The notes: generated by a model not told the origin, from the sequence alone. A stretch of DNA of 64,000 nt from Candidatus Obscuribacterales bacterium (GCA_020050685.1 JAGVKG010000058.1:62001-126000), one strand, 5' to 3'; positions 63,701 through 64,000 are shown, counted from the stretch's first letter. Made by a program: numbers and translations.

Positions 63701-64000
63701 CTGCTGTGGAACCATTAAGTTCACCGCAAATAACATGACTACTCAAGCCAATTCAACTATTGCAGGAGTAGACAACATTTACGTATTTGCCAATAATTTC
63801 AGTCACAATGGCGCAATTGTCACATCGGATACAAATGGAGATAACTTCGGTACATCCATCGGTATCATAGACAACAATGGTGCAGCATTGACCATGACAG
63901 GCAATGGCTCGTTCACTGCAGCAGGCGGCCATATCAACGTACAAGTTGACTCAAGCAGCGTGCTCAACGTCGATGGATCCTTCACCTATAGCACTGGCTC
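24792..64000 (+). CDS. giant secreted beta-solenoid repeat protein, 3' end beyond window
   Basis: One reading frame stays open from the ATG at 24792 to the last base: 13,069 complete codons. Codon phase was checked at many points along it. The N-terminus is a Sec signal peptide (hydrophobic LIGLIVVLTV core, probable cleavage after PPAMLA, about residue 26) followed by QFRERREQ. The rest is Thr/Ser/Asn/Gly/Ala-rich with few Lys, Arg or Glu, in short strand-turn units such as ANGSGNIT, as in filamentous-haemagglutinin-like beta-solenoids. A Gly-rich insert lies at about residues 455-700, then nested repeat families (see repeats). There is no recognisable enzymatic domain and no N-terminal TPS domain. 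Likely role: surface filament or adhesin for contact with cells or substrate; this is inferred from architecture. The C-terminus, which should show how it is anchored or secreted, is outside the window. Confidence 0.93.
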   Translation, partial: MTVQHTQLIGLIVVLTVQLIFPPAMLAQFRERREQAAMPAAPMAGATAQTPLNLDLTSTMQSVSAAALVSSGQVNINVGGQVRTVTPQDMLTPAEFVAASQVMSGGAQMLRLGAEGQAVKGLFSLTGSLAEQVGNLVIPESVKLFQNFGTNSIVNISGDLTNSGKVFAYSTNPQVTNATLNASNIYNAASGLITSTLPVDRLTAGASQTLDLTLNALQNIVNAGTITSSGNLFMNAASITNQGMLAAAGNLSLAASTLQNAAGAQAVAQQSMYVNAANLVNSGLMSAVAGNLAVTNSNTDQAMNVLNTNGVMQALAGEISFSVPDLLVKQNMTVTGGNLLANELNFNNGEGHLNVNVVDALGVINVYAGTAELAVTEGTHGMTIDQFVITGDPNLTYSGGGNYTSPAFSSLGGFVNIDTTQGASPGSITFTGVIDTTNTVAGGDAGSVTLKAGTFISLQGINAWGRGGAGGAGGDGGDGISVVGGQGTAGDLGFAGGAGGDGGSVTLTAYGTNGSGQSIIVNGSINTSGGGGGGGGGGGGGAVDTFLPISGGSGGAAGAAGLAGTIQLNSAGTVNVTGSLISANGGSGGAGGLGGSANNTSGITSGAGGGGGGGGGSAGGAGALGGAGGGGGGGGGNAFTPGGAGGAGGTSGVAGGNGSSAGSAGTPGIWGGIGGSIGTSSTGGAGGAGGGTGALGTTPINPTSNPARGQPGGSGTFPATNAGRTITITGGTPNNPYLVSGNYATAGASDKAAASITAPSTSGMVSITGGTAGVTINSIGQVVITENTLLKVIQNGDLVTPAEWVAAIQEGRTVAQGGQKDTTGQTIVLNSSGNATSGTFTIGTSNIPGSDFSYLNLPANVTATVTAPTLRYTNSTNTVNVDGTLTFTAATGTLTANTVNVSNATANTKINNSTAGSTLILQPNSGNLTTSGNGDVTAPNLTLRTTAGNGSIAIGAALSATNLTVSANGSGNITFTSGTSRSIGSTKVDLLSSTGSIGTSGANILTTTPSLTGNTAGSGNAYIDNNQAVNLGNSTAGNTFQLTNAGTITANGSNPNGVAASVVSLQTTANGSIALNTNLSGTSSVALSANGSGNITQGSGFTVNTPTLTMTTGSGNIGTSTNNITTNASTLSANVTNFAGMLGNIYLKDTNSVTLNTSRAGGTFSLVTTSAATTLTVANSATVSAEQGNLYLENDNTASGSIIIGTNATVYAKNTATCDGFVYITMGPPPAAPTFGSSPANTTVNISNGGLVFFGSNGINALSPNNTVTANGGAVIFNTGSASSTAIRLSGGTSVSSNCPTGCGTTTITTVTPTLNSLDFTDPVVTSAVRYFQNTGTIGGTLLQVNGSGVATSGNPIIDPSDLTPTIVAKNITSGTAVTLQGFTSANPLNVNITASSHTSQAIISGTTEFTNGDGVMNITSNQAGPAFQINSGGQLTGSAGLTVTANGSMANSGLISGTTVSLSTTSNGSIGLGNTTGTTSVTANANGSGNITQTSGTMVTTPTLSLASGSGNIGSGGARVTTDATSVSTSTTGSAFMHITHGLNVGSTFSATTAFDLTAAGAINVNANVATNNLSLATTTGNAGITVNTDLNNTGSVTLSANGSGNITQTAGYITTGSLTMLSGSGNVGAPNARIFATGVGANNGLSVQTGGNAYVSYRGNVTLGQSSVGNMLDLVTTTNQQVWNNATILIDGASVQAAGTINLTAGGTGNIFQTTNNLNFTAGQINLKSDIGDIGGPNGPTANDLLLGYATSTVTVNTNGNAYVKQANAPSNPQAVVLNVGSSHATSILHVTGGLLGVNILPGSMLEVAGQFQQSPPGDLTITGANVVNSTQPDISVGAGATVQMVGWGVVTLNANGQGKIVNNGMVSVSQSDATYAINPDGINSTSRVAINSPTSLTVTGTGSTNGRLVLTAGSGAVSVTQNSVSGLVGGTATGNFSVAAQTGTLLADNITSGGHVSLTAYDGEVWVKNLSLLQSTMAGGSITLTTGGNNSVFVMGNNFQADHLVFNTKQFQTSSHFGTGVAISANQSITVQNADGVTIGNSFNFTAPTININSSNGSVVANLNKVTGTLNVTADKNILVSFQDYSNTPTVNVNSTSGYSVQSTTDFSSHKLFIAAASVQNFGNGALIVLNDSLTPAGVTMGTLGGASLTGNLTINNTAGDLVLHINPSTGLFVSGNISVTNSGGNMVVDGGVPGFGTFNGQGQVQIVNTSGDLVINTGGGFKTSSATQGVSVQNTSGDFVMMANSIVSNGASVYTTINNDNGSILMSYGSQLGIEIFNNQTSVTNAFGDIRNLGGQILGGSLSVTNSAGDIFTSGVMAGNQQITVTNTNGNITLNALNGRAGFIRQDGASTTTVRVNSSGNILISDGSAVRANSAPQILLSNTGTGNTIVTNASGLIGSASGSIEMSNTNGLLVISNLSVVIPNQPAPNIGNIILSNGTGAIVINNGALLEADQLTITGTVSNSIYINQAASLRANAITMNNTGGAVCVDTSPFFRQFITIPIPDNPVMFLSQFAPLTINSTGDISITGYNVPPGVYPLLSTPIVASGSGINNLILNSSQGSVWVHQTFAPVVLWGPASSAAIGGSAAGTFSVNITDQSFIAGSITTNQSGAAADGSITLVAGGWPAGFATYLTVKGGAQISANKGNVLLQNGDGTLGAINILSGPSPAQMTKIEATSSVNGLGNVYIGLGRPPFATTNEKFTGFDSATNMTVSSTNGGHVYVNNGVTGLGSTTTSSANGGTIIYRGPSASSITIGANALVSATAPANSVALPPIPPPPCTSCGGATPSAGAYSLKLYSLDFTDPNLVNIALLMQSQGRVQGTLITAGGIATGGNAIIQPNDLEPTLTGQNIPSGVTITMDSFLSANPLNFSITGSSYTSQALLGGTHEFTGSGTVATLNYTSTNPGPLLVVAPTGLLTSTSSLTVSADSVSNSGTMQANGGTLSMTTTSLTNNGNIVSTASVGTGISVQSTGALTVGGTGNFQATGTGSTHINLSAGGANALSFTGNQTFVSNGTGVFFNATATGGSVNLAAGTTQTATTGSGWVLEVSTPSLVFGAGAALHSTRTTGGAITVNSGGATPLTLTMQDGSSGTISTAGGTVNIFPGGPSGVVATPGQSLLLTKTAGGGTGTLNLFGPTNVFTSNAPITIDPGVALNLTSSTLIRPENNTFNNSGSITTSGPVLNISNSGALTLAGTPLPITATTGTQVNFSAGGSNPVNFNTNYTVTYTGTAGNVVLVSDSAAGGDINLADGKSVSATGGGVLNVLTRNLNLGAGSSFNSDKTSGVAMIFKSDTGSFTMNGPDSSSASISTAGAEMRVGFNAQPITFGKTSGSGATTINFNGGPVTVNNSGSASNTMTVNPSTNLVTTGNLLMTAAGALTVDGTITTGGSLTLQTNANNSNIALNGNVSGAASTYISANGTGAIGVGSGATVSSGGLVTMITDHLTHNGTISSSATFAGQKILIQNSVGDLTLDGGPNLTILTGATPLAQTGNANLNAINVVVSASHALNMNSSYTFNPGPDACFPCRAVTLQADTVNVGAGTTQSVNGGGQLNIDTDNLNLGNNSTVVVNVPNNIPNRFYNALFINALGSSNPVTITTPDGGSATLATTVNTGGANISINGNGVNFAKTAGGNQTTLNLNGFQVQTLANTGSSMNIDSGVNIASNGALYFYVSDGTFNNNGTITSTISNPLSGYSGLVNIGALVPNTTLTLAGNPGLIMASGPDGAISVGGSARIVNLNSSYTFSSGIGVTLGTTSSTGSVNIAAGTTQTSTGGGYYSLVAPTFNFGAGSAIVNDAVVAPNGVSNYGKVFVSNQSGTATTVNLPSNSSASITTSGGNIQFSGGFNQALNFNNAGGTGTASLALNAAGAEVKFLTQGAASGTMHVGSGVAISGDNYLNATSVGPMLLDGTVSAGNLTLQTSAHNSNITINANATGTQTMIVSANGAGSITQAGGTTLYTPDLTLISGSGDIGVGDPINTSATLLSANTTGGGNVLVNTTGPVSLRESSAGQVFDLTANGHLTTIGSLSGGYVYLTTMAGSGGNLTIGSNVTGASGATLVADCPAKVEVTPLGSVLAGSGGDVHITTSHLSNNGLIGGGTLTTCEDCGTGLLLDGGGTFTGGAITIRVNGNNALSFAGNETFSAASSGQVSFLAQSPGASMVFYPNTNLTVGSGNMLRMSSPNFTFGANSTINTFTNLVMIDPHTAQTMTITAPSSATPAQIQTAGGAIHVLSSAIVVFQADTPFTSSKLNLLGGQVTVEAPVGVSIGSNIGPQMTLAADNNVIVTTPLLEMRNLSVLSTVGAFPNNHSINIGSTTMGSGAVTIRVVDAVGPGATITAGGGMLGGPINITDGLVVFDATNSAGNPSFGVLNFSGGNVNITTPVVGSILGSVLVKDNVSISSDHDLNIVTSKLTMHNGSNLKTTHFTHPMPVTLVTANFSLTSTALGTSLTVVPVGTATIETEAGGTMTIQPYMDEQGPAQLPLGGNNLTFGESPVIGTLYLNNAPVTLSTNANGMITMEQNTTIVANNGMSIHTPHLAMYNGSEIRTTSGNLNIDSNGNSLLTISGSGTSTIRSSELLPDSLNISSPQDILFTGTFWHLDLGGSNAFVTAGNGVTIGDLVHVSGTSGSLTVSTPNLTLGSASTLGSLAATTQVNSNGSSLLTVYLPSLFDMATLAGSSVSIASSGSLTFATTGFNADGGLTMHTTGGVTLSAANNGTTTLGQNIELYADDDVQVKTTVLDMGANSKLSLSNSMFGTSNLDVTSSTMGTSLTVKTPDYASATMQTAGGGISFSAETGNELRFSMASGFGSSGTLYLYGGPVVTNSQYQNTTVDAGVSLVADNTVQMTSSNAAMDNFGSVTGTDLNLYATYNLNTNNLTATNGYVRAYSSVSNLTTLAGSYISANEGNVELASGNTSSGMISLGDNSTVTAYGSNNDVGNVYVTVGNVPPTPTTGTNANVSQVRLNGGKIYLGANNIDAQSPTSTFTSDGSKIIFDTNGLPASSIYVGGNTTINATNPPDLVFLDSLDLTHVSVTTTILEMQSQGIVGGTLIVDGLGVAIGGNAIIDPTDFSTLTITAKNIPANVTVTLLDFNATTPLTVDLTGGSSTTQVVIGGTSQFVGQFSPSDAVLNINSTLGGTVMAVSGTLSSDGSLAVTANGDLEVSGTGTLSASTNLSVNTTGNILQTGSNAMMTATAMNLQSGGAIGSSAQSLNTSTSSLTATAASNAYIYNTGNTALNTSSAAGTFQMVNVGHLTQSVGSTLSANQILLATTGATPGVLTLSGTLTNSGTDNKALTLISNSHITTTGSFGGSLNTSSATGNGGNISLVAGADSTYDQGTSTLTLTGASATGGAITFVPLVSAISVNSRSTLASGNGGKVVMMAFTGSDAGSGAITMPSTSSITSFGGGTGSTNGSVTLLANNVSTGTIDTKGGSANVALLGGDVVALAQDPTLPGTGVAVSSSSGVSTSWLDPYSNATAFPGSFSATTMSVGGNLILKGASLSVPSRVTNVNGDIIINTSANLTLNAFSSSAIANTFSLDPLQGLNGSLIVNAAGGLTINNSTQMSSGTSASKYVSLTSSAGNINYTYGIFTTGGSIALAAAHNIGQASGGGGGTIDAVRDSGSGNGGTVSIVAGVNIATPNDQTVILSGASTTGGSINLPSVYAINTYAMTSGSGGDVNVMAFAGNDAASGQVSLSGSTYTQTHGVGGGASGNLSVYAGASSGTSITYNLGYLTYNGTALAGTGNVSVVTAQPVVNGGTLTLTNGLTPANAFSAGTVQNASIAMNNVNGSDARGTVALTAGQNISHMTGLARAAGSGLTPGATFTAGGTITANYVGLVGSGVTNGILLNAGGTIQTQDLNAAAGNIIATNSSGNITLSGPINTTGSGFVAVTTPGNITFGRTGNGGISTAGGAVAMVASGNITSQSNSGAQVVTSGGTVNLLSGVNYTGSGNSITVTGASATGGNINLTSMSFGSSGIVTAKTTTGGVAGDINLIAFTDGSGAQGTVTMSASGSGMNASGGSGGASGNITVLAGSPTANLTTGWFNTNGTSTTGGNVVISTATPVINGGSVTLTNAATPSNTFSAGALQTGASITVDSTTANQAEGYVSIIAGQNISIGGGVTNSSDTGATNALTLIATGGTLATGFLTNSFGNVFATAQGNMTISGPINVTKAGSFVELTTPANITMGVSGNGGVFTAGGPIAVVAGGNITTLSNSGALISTNSGGSGSTGSVSLLAGAAYSQVGSTITVTGASATGGKIDISSMTSVGGGGISTARTTAGSVAGSVNLIAFAGSGTGAGTITMNTGAVISTGGGSGAGSSGNVMVLAGASSGTLQTGYFNTLGSTTSGGNVVIAPATPIINGGSVSIVNGATPSSSFSAGTLQTAVPVAVGSTTASSARGYVSITSGQSVAIGSGGINAAFNVGANNAVTLAAGTSVSSGPISNISGNVTATAANGPLTISGAMLSNAGNVFLSSTGNLAVNGPMSVTASGAYIEIASGGNVSLGIAGNGGVTTFGGAIGIVAGGNITTASNSGASFSTVAGGSLSGAPITLVAGAAFSTAGTTVNITGGSATGGFINTSSMTSTAFNTSRTSSNQSGGNVNLIAYNGTGTSSGTITMGTGSQMFVGGNGTGSAGNVTMIAGGESGTAISFGVISASSGANNGNVLIATAEPTLAGGTVSMTNGAVASNSFGAGTTGQGSINFVGPTFIQSINAKGSVSMTAGDFLTTGTTTLNSITAGTFVNLKAGTGMTMQTVTANNGSLTAVSDTGVITLTATSGLQSFQGNTTIRNNDTTSGTIVIQNNAQVRAESTVTPFGNVFVTIGPVPTFASQVTNANFAETELNGGKVYLLPNNITLTSTGNATADGAAVVLATAPANANAITVGTGGPLQFYAKSPSNTVTIASPTLDSLDFTDPDVTGLTLQLQAAGVVGGTLIVNGSGVATGGTAIIDPTDLTSLTITAKNIPANVTITLQDFNATTPLTVDLTASSTTSQVLIGGTSQFVGQLSPSAAVLNITSVFPGTVMDVSGTLSSDGSLAVTANGDIQMSGSGVMSASTNLSLDTTGSILQSGSSTAMTATSMNLQAGGSIGSVSQNIMTSTANLAATASLNAYLANNTAMTLGMSSAGGTFSLTNNGALTTSGSVTGNVVNMTATSALLNADVSATNALSITTNNSLAISSGTTVSSSAGAVTLTSSTFTDDGTVSAHGDVTIQGWQNLPMFTLTSTGTPGPITSTTGNITVSALQYGGVTIDAPFTFNATTDGASIRVIAYSNVLGVNQININSANTFNTGDNATISFQDTYSGGVNLNATQTYNTGSNATINISSQTGPIALNATQIPSDFTYTGTAPTVSVSGGSVDLASNQSLSVPGTLYVSAGGTMSLNSGSTVSNLAGTVTLTASTLIDNGTITAYGDLTIQGWQNLPTFTLTSTGAHGDITSTTGNISVVGQPWGGVTIDAPFTFNATTDGASIRVIGNSLQLGINPVTLNSSNTFNTGNNSTISFQDNYYGGVDLNAVQTFNTGSNAAINISSQIGPINLNVSQVPGDFIYTGTAPTVSVSGGSVDLASNQSLSVPGTLYVSAGGTMSLNSGSTVSNLTGAVTLTSSTLIDNGTITANGNLTIQGWQNLPTFTLTSTGAHGDITSMTGNITVLGQPWGGVTIDAPFTFNATTNGAAIRVIGNSLQPGVNPVTINSSNTFNTGDNSTIAFQDNYYGGVDLNAGQTFNTGSNAAINISSQTGPINLNASQESGNFTYTGVAPTVSVSGGSVTLAANQSLSVPGTLNVSSTSVNLNSGSLLSSTGGAIDIQTSTLDLNGTVASYGNLTIRNLTHLGVLDITSTSTPGTLTAVVGDISVYQGNYGTLSINAPITFNATSNNSSITISGNSQTGTAVFLNSDNTFNTGDGSTVTIQSLYTGIDVNGSNTFNTGAGGSVNFTTTCANAINIAADSTQSVTGGASLLLTTGTLTIGSGATVSGESNITATMHTLSNSGTITSSGTSALINCQECGSGLTLTGDGNGVISTTGGTSGPSKMIQVLVTSGNALNINSSMTFDGGSNSAVFLTANNGSFSVGSGASIDVSTGNFTISSPAVTLNSGSAVSSDGNLAIYTTALTNNNSTISTSGSGNPVLSINGSYGTGNLTLTGVNPGLISAPNGVITVEAYGTGNVNFDSNYTFFTNSGMNLFAHNGSVNFASGTIMTANSSLIVSSPAVNIGSGATLTSDSTMNVNTSVLNNNGTMTTTNGNMGIHGSYGTGNLTMTGTPVAMTAPGRSVYFRTFTAGSTIDFNTSYSPTTAGGFEVGMETPSDGNVVISSGATVGALDGGTLYIRTGTLTVEDTGALSSTGMIDIYANTVINSGAVTTSSTFVRVQEGWGAGLNLAGDGSGVYSATAADPSTRVEILSNNALNINSSNSYSAGSAGNITWSAGGTLSVANATTQTISTGSQFSATAPTMNLGTGSAVNSNGQYMTFTTNNFNDNGTISSSSTTANLSIRGLSGDLTLAGTPGLTSVAGGNISVLGTSGAYNINVNSSYNFTAGSSGQVDVTTNPGGAINVADGKTLSTSGGSNLVLSAPTVNVGSAASVTSNRNLTVYTTNLVDNGTLSAAGTSGTTLSLLGLHDGNLTLSGTPNPVTASGGRILVQTVGVGSVIDFDSSYTFTTTSTGSGDVLFNTNCQGGVTVSSGTTVTVTNARPWTVTTGALTVEDNGTMNSSDGLTLNVDVLSNSGLITSTGASANMTIQQCCTPNLTLTGDGTGVYSTTGTGSPQINVQVTGAGALTLASSNTFSAGAAGTVNFKAESAGASVNVGGGTTQSLTAGGTNGTTVSTPMLSMGAGSTVSTTKATGTGITVNSGATAQPMTIQIMDGAAATLSTAGSTLNISPASNQSLSFTDGDSSGATAATLNMNQTAGTVTIVPAATTNTPASIASGVTVTSNRSVTMNVNNSTFTNNGTLDSTLNNGIVTVQSTGSLTVDGAGGTISVTGTGTGASRSIVVSAGGANPLNLNSDMFLNTQGLGSVTLRSQAAGGSINLASGALVDADGSTVTMSAQNFLFNDGSGVTTARTSGNIFTMNTGGTAVPMTVTVADGGTASLTTGGGNFTIAPTSGQSLTFNKTAGTGSSTLSFSGGTMAATTTNSDTTIVSNMNLTGDPITSLQFNVNNGTFTNNGSVTAVSGTGGILIQSQASNGNLVVNNNGNLSAVGSLTIQTAPGAGLGGVMTLNNSGTIASGTTMTLQNVGSVSGGNFVLTNDGSITSGTTMTVTNSALGGSLNFNNNNLMTAGGVMTVQNTAANGQLNFDNNSTFQAGSTFTIQNTGSGGTALVNNDGTLAAGSGTSLIRNTGANGSLTLTQNGTISTTSGGALTIDQTGAGGSSSVTNSGAMNINGALIVQTNPSGGVGGTGTLTFVNTATGTVSTSINSITIQNLGSVSGGNFTFTNDGSLSSGVAMTVTNSAAGSTLNFDNNGTMTANTTMTVQNTAASGALDFDNNNLIQAGTIFTIQNTGSSGTALVQNDGTLVAGAGTSLIRNTGASGTLSFTQAGTVTTTGSTAHLTVDQTGAGGSSTVLNSGAMNIGGNLTIQTNPTGGVGGTLNLTNTSTGTMSAGAAVLFQNLGSVSGGNFTFANDGSVSAATTMTVRNSTVGGSHYFDNNGTMTSGTTMAVDNTAAGGSMYFTNGNTMSATTTMTVQNTGSSGSLEFENNGTMSAVTSMTVQNTGSGGSALVTNDGTMSSGTNLVVRNSGANGALNFTQNNIFTSGAVITIEQTGTNGTATVTNNGSISSTGTTTGGITIQNTMGDLTFGGTGSLSTLEDPSLASLHILLEAGSLTLAANLNITSSHTYTTNTTDGEVGFYARGTGGAVNLAAGSTQTVLGQLSVITPTVNAGAGTTLDVDRATGNAVRFQTSGTGNDLILNLPDSSSFTVNSTGGSIAVGNNAAVSTVFRSTGSGATAFNAFGGALTINSSMLTDIQDNVTVLSNHNITMSQGSYGGVIRINGRIESTATGDYTWVDNAAGHVNISPSGSIGSINIQPGTTIVSGGQSISLGTVEGNGSVVQSGSGTPMIFVQFAGNGNTTHHLILDGDLTFNAGANGSVYIKSSANTGYQGITELTDNSTITVAGGSDVVMSSPVLKFGADALLDIDRATGNAIFFRANWVGYNFNGAPINPAYGQGRAIIGTEGSSGTIRTAGGQILINDCCSAPMLFGTDTGAGSTTINLLGGNVSMPITNITVNSGVTVQADHNITMSSAWQPYFTDPTPGSVVNNGLITTSAANGSISMSFNTGGNVPFGPNNISGTGKFEVTGTNGNITVSETSSDQTLIFGGNLTFDPGSSGSVTFRSTASGSGLAFAANSVQTIASGAPLTLTTPNLTMFANSLIDVTASSGTGVTMNSGNASRPMVVTIEAGSSAEIQTAGGTFNITQALDQTLTFANTNPAGPLAILNLNGGDVNMTTSGTGVTTINPYVCVACDNDINISGAFVNNGGCLESDTNITFTGITGFTNNGDIAAGGSINLTTSGDLTVTGTGTLDSPAINFTSTSGALDVTQGSILGALNGSAATTFGITASTGNLMVGNMSGTTGVLSAAGTLDISGNVTTTSCCACCIGTSLNLYGGDFNLTGTVTAPSVSLLPQNNQQIGISDGVAANSAPFLVTEDELLRFNTPTLNIGAWYQNGGVLVTGDIDLTTASFTSFNITNGGNGTFGGTYLGTGSSMTFDGARTSIGITAGDIYTGSIVTAKTGVITANGVMHVDGDVSTTTCCACCIGTSLNLFAADMDITGTITAPSVSIVPVNNQQIGITDGVAVNAAPFQLSEDELLRVNASTLNIGAWYLSGGVLVTGDIDLTTANIGTLNVIMGGNGNPGGDYVATGSNIEFNGTTSFNVTANNLYTGSFINAGTATMYANNLLTVDGDISTTQCCACCYGTSMNLFASDISVTGSIAGPSVLIAPNNDNQQIGITDGVATNTATFQLSEAELLNISTPSLVLGRWHFDGGFQVTGDIDLTTANIGSLSMVSGGNGNDGGDYVATGSNIEFNGTTSFNVTANNLYTGSFTNAGTATMYANNLLTVDGDISTTQCCACCYGTSMNLFASDISVTGSIAGPSVLIAPNNDNQQIGITDGVATNTATFQLSEAELLNISTPSLVLGRWHFDGGFQVTGDIDLTTANIGSLSMISGGNGNDGGNYVATGSTLRLDCDQSLSITAQSINTGNVVAHNPSYNVTTGSLTVDGIQLDSCSLCVTSLDLMNTAAVQQIVGLQTLGYLDGTLQTSGGIAIGGDILMSPCGPGCELTAVNVPANVTISFDGFANTPVNVTLTGSSTTPSFILGGTMNFDNSSGLINIVSDQGGTVMQVTGTGLLSADGSLTVNVNGDVAMAGTMTSAADLSLTTTANNGNIALAGNLTANSTMNIAANSFGNITQTTGTLTADAVVLNSQLGSIGTSTDAISTTTSNLTANAGGNVYVANTGSVNLSGASSAGTGSAFSLASVADTSGNATIHFLNSSTITTGTGGSVTLNAEAISAGTNTSITATSGTITLEATDGSLTVGNVSTNAIGTGSGGEISITATGNITTGNITTNAATSGDAGAITLDSSGGSISTLLVEARALGTGTSAGDINITAFGDVNANGNRIRTLSRTGGTPGELNITAGGNINASWIQTSSFSGDLPGSITISSGGNVTVSNFFFASSCCSVTGNPGGDITITASGNVTGSIQTVGGLGSGDIYVNAGGNINGMGIITSASVGSGNAGDITLIAGGTVSTNTTGGSGINASGANQGNGTGDGGNITVQAGSDISTMFVAANASAAGKNGGNISLSTANGDILVTSAVFSSAALGTGGDIHLQATNGTIAVQNNACTGCGAAPPNSLMAINSSGGSAGSAGNITIEYSSAGNFVIDGTNHTLTDGVGGGISAATSGSGDGGTITISNLSGNSNITLSDTITAQSASGTTGSINFVQPAGSFVTVTGNSVGNLVGTVNATATSVTMNLPNSATNLTVGQISSTSGNVSLTTLGSITVLESISATSGSLSLEACPAITIDSLATVTGTGNITLTTGLLSNSGTITTSGTSATILCQECGSGLTLTGDGNGVFSTTGSGTPQINLLVSSGNALSIDASFAFDAGASGNVYFNALASGASVELGANTTQNITGVLNVWTSDLTAEANTNVNVNQATGTAVNIYSGSSNNPLTITSPDGSALTMQTTGGSYWIGGYNTDSVTFASSGGSGTFNAFGGDVTTLAANAVTVDQNATFAADTGTMRLLTYSTTGTPTITVNGTVTSSAAGNYTYDSINSYSGTTGAIILEVNLNNGNTGTSEQGASGLITGTGSILQTGTGTPLISLSGGCCDPSELHFSGDLTANAGADGRVYIEHPGYVFLPPLVAEFDDNASLNVTGESMLVMRVAVVKMGADSSINVDRSTGEAISFTGNFVSQRAILVEDGASATISSGGGTLSLSSCCSNSMTFGSFVDGQDVPLVHQVNYPGVLVTDYYDIVPGPTSATTTLNLTGGNTSVGAATVVVSDGMVLSADKNVAVSAFWNPYYGDPGTVTNNGLVTTSNPNGSVTVSFANSYNNNSTYLLGDGTFSATGGGTSNITITEATANKVLTFGGNLTYDAGATGAVTFGSTTSGSNTGLTFAADTTQTVASGAPLTISTAKLTFGDNSEIDVFRSTGTAVTVQPGTPRQMTITAPSDGSALIHTSGGAIAFTNFFQQPVTFATSGSGAATLELEGGAVTVNNPSITVNSGFTLQADNNITMTASYNNTCGGCTTLPNLGLVNNGTITTSRVNGVITYNLSSTTTNQGFLSGSGDFSVTGGGTAAINITNSTSAGTLNISGALEYDPGSTGSVTFTANAAGSRLNFDDNTVQRVESGAPMTISTPNLLFGSNASLYVDRATGTALTINDGSGSNNMVITMEAGSTASITTLGGAINIAPTPSTQSLTFANSSGSGPTATLQFNGGVANITTSGAGTTTLNSFVTLESTFTNNLCCGTIKFTANNMTTQANSTIAGVDNIYVFANNFSHNGAIVTSDTNGDNFGTSIGIIDNNGAALTMTGNGSFTAAGGHINVQVDSSSVLNVDGSFTYSTG
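25062..25250 (+). repeat. header module N1 (LTPAEFVAA type)
   Basis: Near the N-terminus of the giant protein, LTPAEFVAASQVMSGG, QMLRLGAEGQAVKGLFSL and NLVIPESVKL occur in order. N2 at 27186 repeats this pattern, and in looser form so do five later modules. It precedes the first block of beta-strand repeats. Confidence 0.6.
26171..26970 (+). repeat. glycine-rich insertion with poly-Gly tracts
   Basis: Segments such as GRGGAGGAGGDGGDG alternate with beta-strand rungs (SVTLTAYG, GTIQLNSAGTVNVTG). The longest tract is 13 consecutive Gly codons, GGT or GGC, at 26376-26414; another of nine Gly is near 26673. The pattern resembles PGRS-like Gly loops or polyglycine-II ridges projecting from a solenoid. 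The triplet composition means slippage would change length without shifting frame. Confidence 0.85.
27186..27377 (+). repeat. header module N2 (VTPAEWVAA type)
   Basis: VTPAEWVAAIQEGRTVAQGG, then QTIVLNSSGNATSGTFTI and LNLPANVTATV. It aligns with N1 at the TPAE[FW]VAA motif, and with the five SLDF modules at the L-x-G-x-A-x-x-G and [NL][IL]PANVT positions. It sits right after the Gly-rich insertion and before the first long solenoid block. Confidence 0.65.
27690..29990 (+). repeat. cluster of dispersed ~75-aa 'GNITQ...GSIG...GNAY' modules
   Basis: Each unit reads roughly GSGNITQ, ~15 residues, L-x-SGSGNIG, a T/S-rich strand pair, GNAY, then AGGTFxL. Copies in this cluster start near 27697, 28059, 29250, 29598 and 29915. 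Further copies start near 36633, 40335, 45985 and 58998. They are diverged from each other, unlike the tandem arrays downstream. Confidence 0.75.
28740..29054 (+). repeat. SLDF module copy 1 (105 aa)
   Basis: It starts SLDFTDPVVT and contains GGTLLQVNGSGVATSG, IIDPSDL, KNITSG, LQGF, ANPLNVNITAS, TSQAIISGTTEF and ends MNITS. First of five dispersed, diverged copies. Confidence 0.85.
33198..33512 (+). repeat. SLDF module copy 2 (105 aa)
   Basis: SLDFTDPNLVN, QGTLITAGGIATGGNAII, NIPSGVTITMDSF, ANPLNFSITGSS, TSQALLGGTHEFTG. It is preceded by a CTSC cysteine pair. Confidence 0.85.
39870..40196 (+). repeat. SLDF module copy 3 (109 aa)
   Basis: SLDLTHVSV, GGTLIVDGLGVAIGGNAII, KNIPANVTVTLLDFNATTPL, TTQVVIGGTSQFVGQFSPS. 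Very close to copy 4, and the flanking ~300 bases on each side are related too. Confidence 0.88.
40750..45010 (+). repeat. five tandem ~300-aa repeats
   Basis: The anchor motif T-G-A-S-A-T-G-G recurs at 40827, 41739, 42666, 43551 and 44505, giving periods of 912, 927, 885 and 954 bases (295-318 residues). Each unit also has a 'V-x-x-A-T-P-x-I-N-G-G-S-V-T-L-T-N' strand (for example near 42975 and 43860), SNTFSAG-like and NLIAF stretches. Units are diverged in sequence but in register. Confidence 0.85.
45528..45854 (+). repeat. SLDF module copy 4 (109 aa)
   Basis: SLDFTDPDVTGL, GGTLIVNGSGVATGGTAII, KNIPANVTITLQDFNATTPL, TSQVLIGGTSQFVGQLSPS. It directly follows the ~300-aa repeat array. Closest to copy 3. 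Confidence 0.88.
46371..48740 (+). repeat. four tandem ~204-aa repeats
   Basis: Units start with V-T-L-T-x-S-T at 46371, 46983 and 47595 (exact 612-base period), and a diverged fourth at 48204 (609 bases). Shared markers are LTIQGWQNLPTFTLTSTG, GGVTIDAPFTFNAT, NTFNTG and VSVSGGSVDLASNQSLSVPG. Units 2 and 3 are nearly identical in long DNA stretches; unit 4 loses the GWQN strand and gains a single Cys. Confidence 0.9.
52395..54150 (+). repeat. 23-aa solenoid rungs with ~187-aa super-period
   Basis: Consecutive rungs of about 23 residues follow the pattern T-M-T-V-x-N-T-x-x-x-G-x-L-x-F-x-N-N-G-T-M. They group into super-units marked by LGSVSGGNF at 52491, 53055 and 53613 (564 and 558 bases; 188 and 186 residues). 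DQTGAGGSS and QTNP.GGVGGT recur once per super-unit. This is the most regular part of the protein. Confidence 0.9.
56395..58320 (+). repeat. four tandem ~159-aa repeats with a CCACC motif
   Basis: The TGCTG(C/T)GC(T/C)TG(C/T)TG(C/T) block encoding CCACC occurs at 56559, 57036, 57510 and 57987 (periods 477, 474 and 477 bases). Around it are TTxCCACCxGTSxNL, NQQIGITDGVA and GDIDLTTA. Copies 3 (57362-57838) and 4 (57839-58315) differ at only about 20 of 477 positions by hand count; copies 1 and 2 are more diverged. Confidence 0.92.
58479..58784 (+). repeat. SLDF module copy 5 (102 aa)
   Basis: SLDLMNTAAV, DGTLQTSGGIAIGGD, VPANVTISFDGF, NTPVNVTLTGSS, FILGGTMNF. It carries a CGPGC pair where copies 1-4 have the IIDPxDL stretch, and follows directly on the CCACC repeat array. 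Confidence 0.8.
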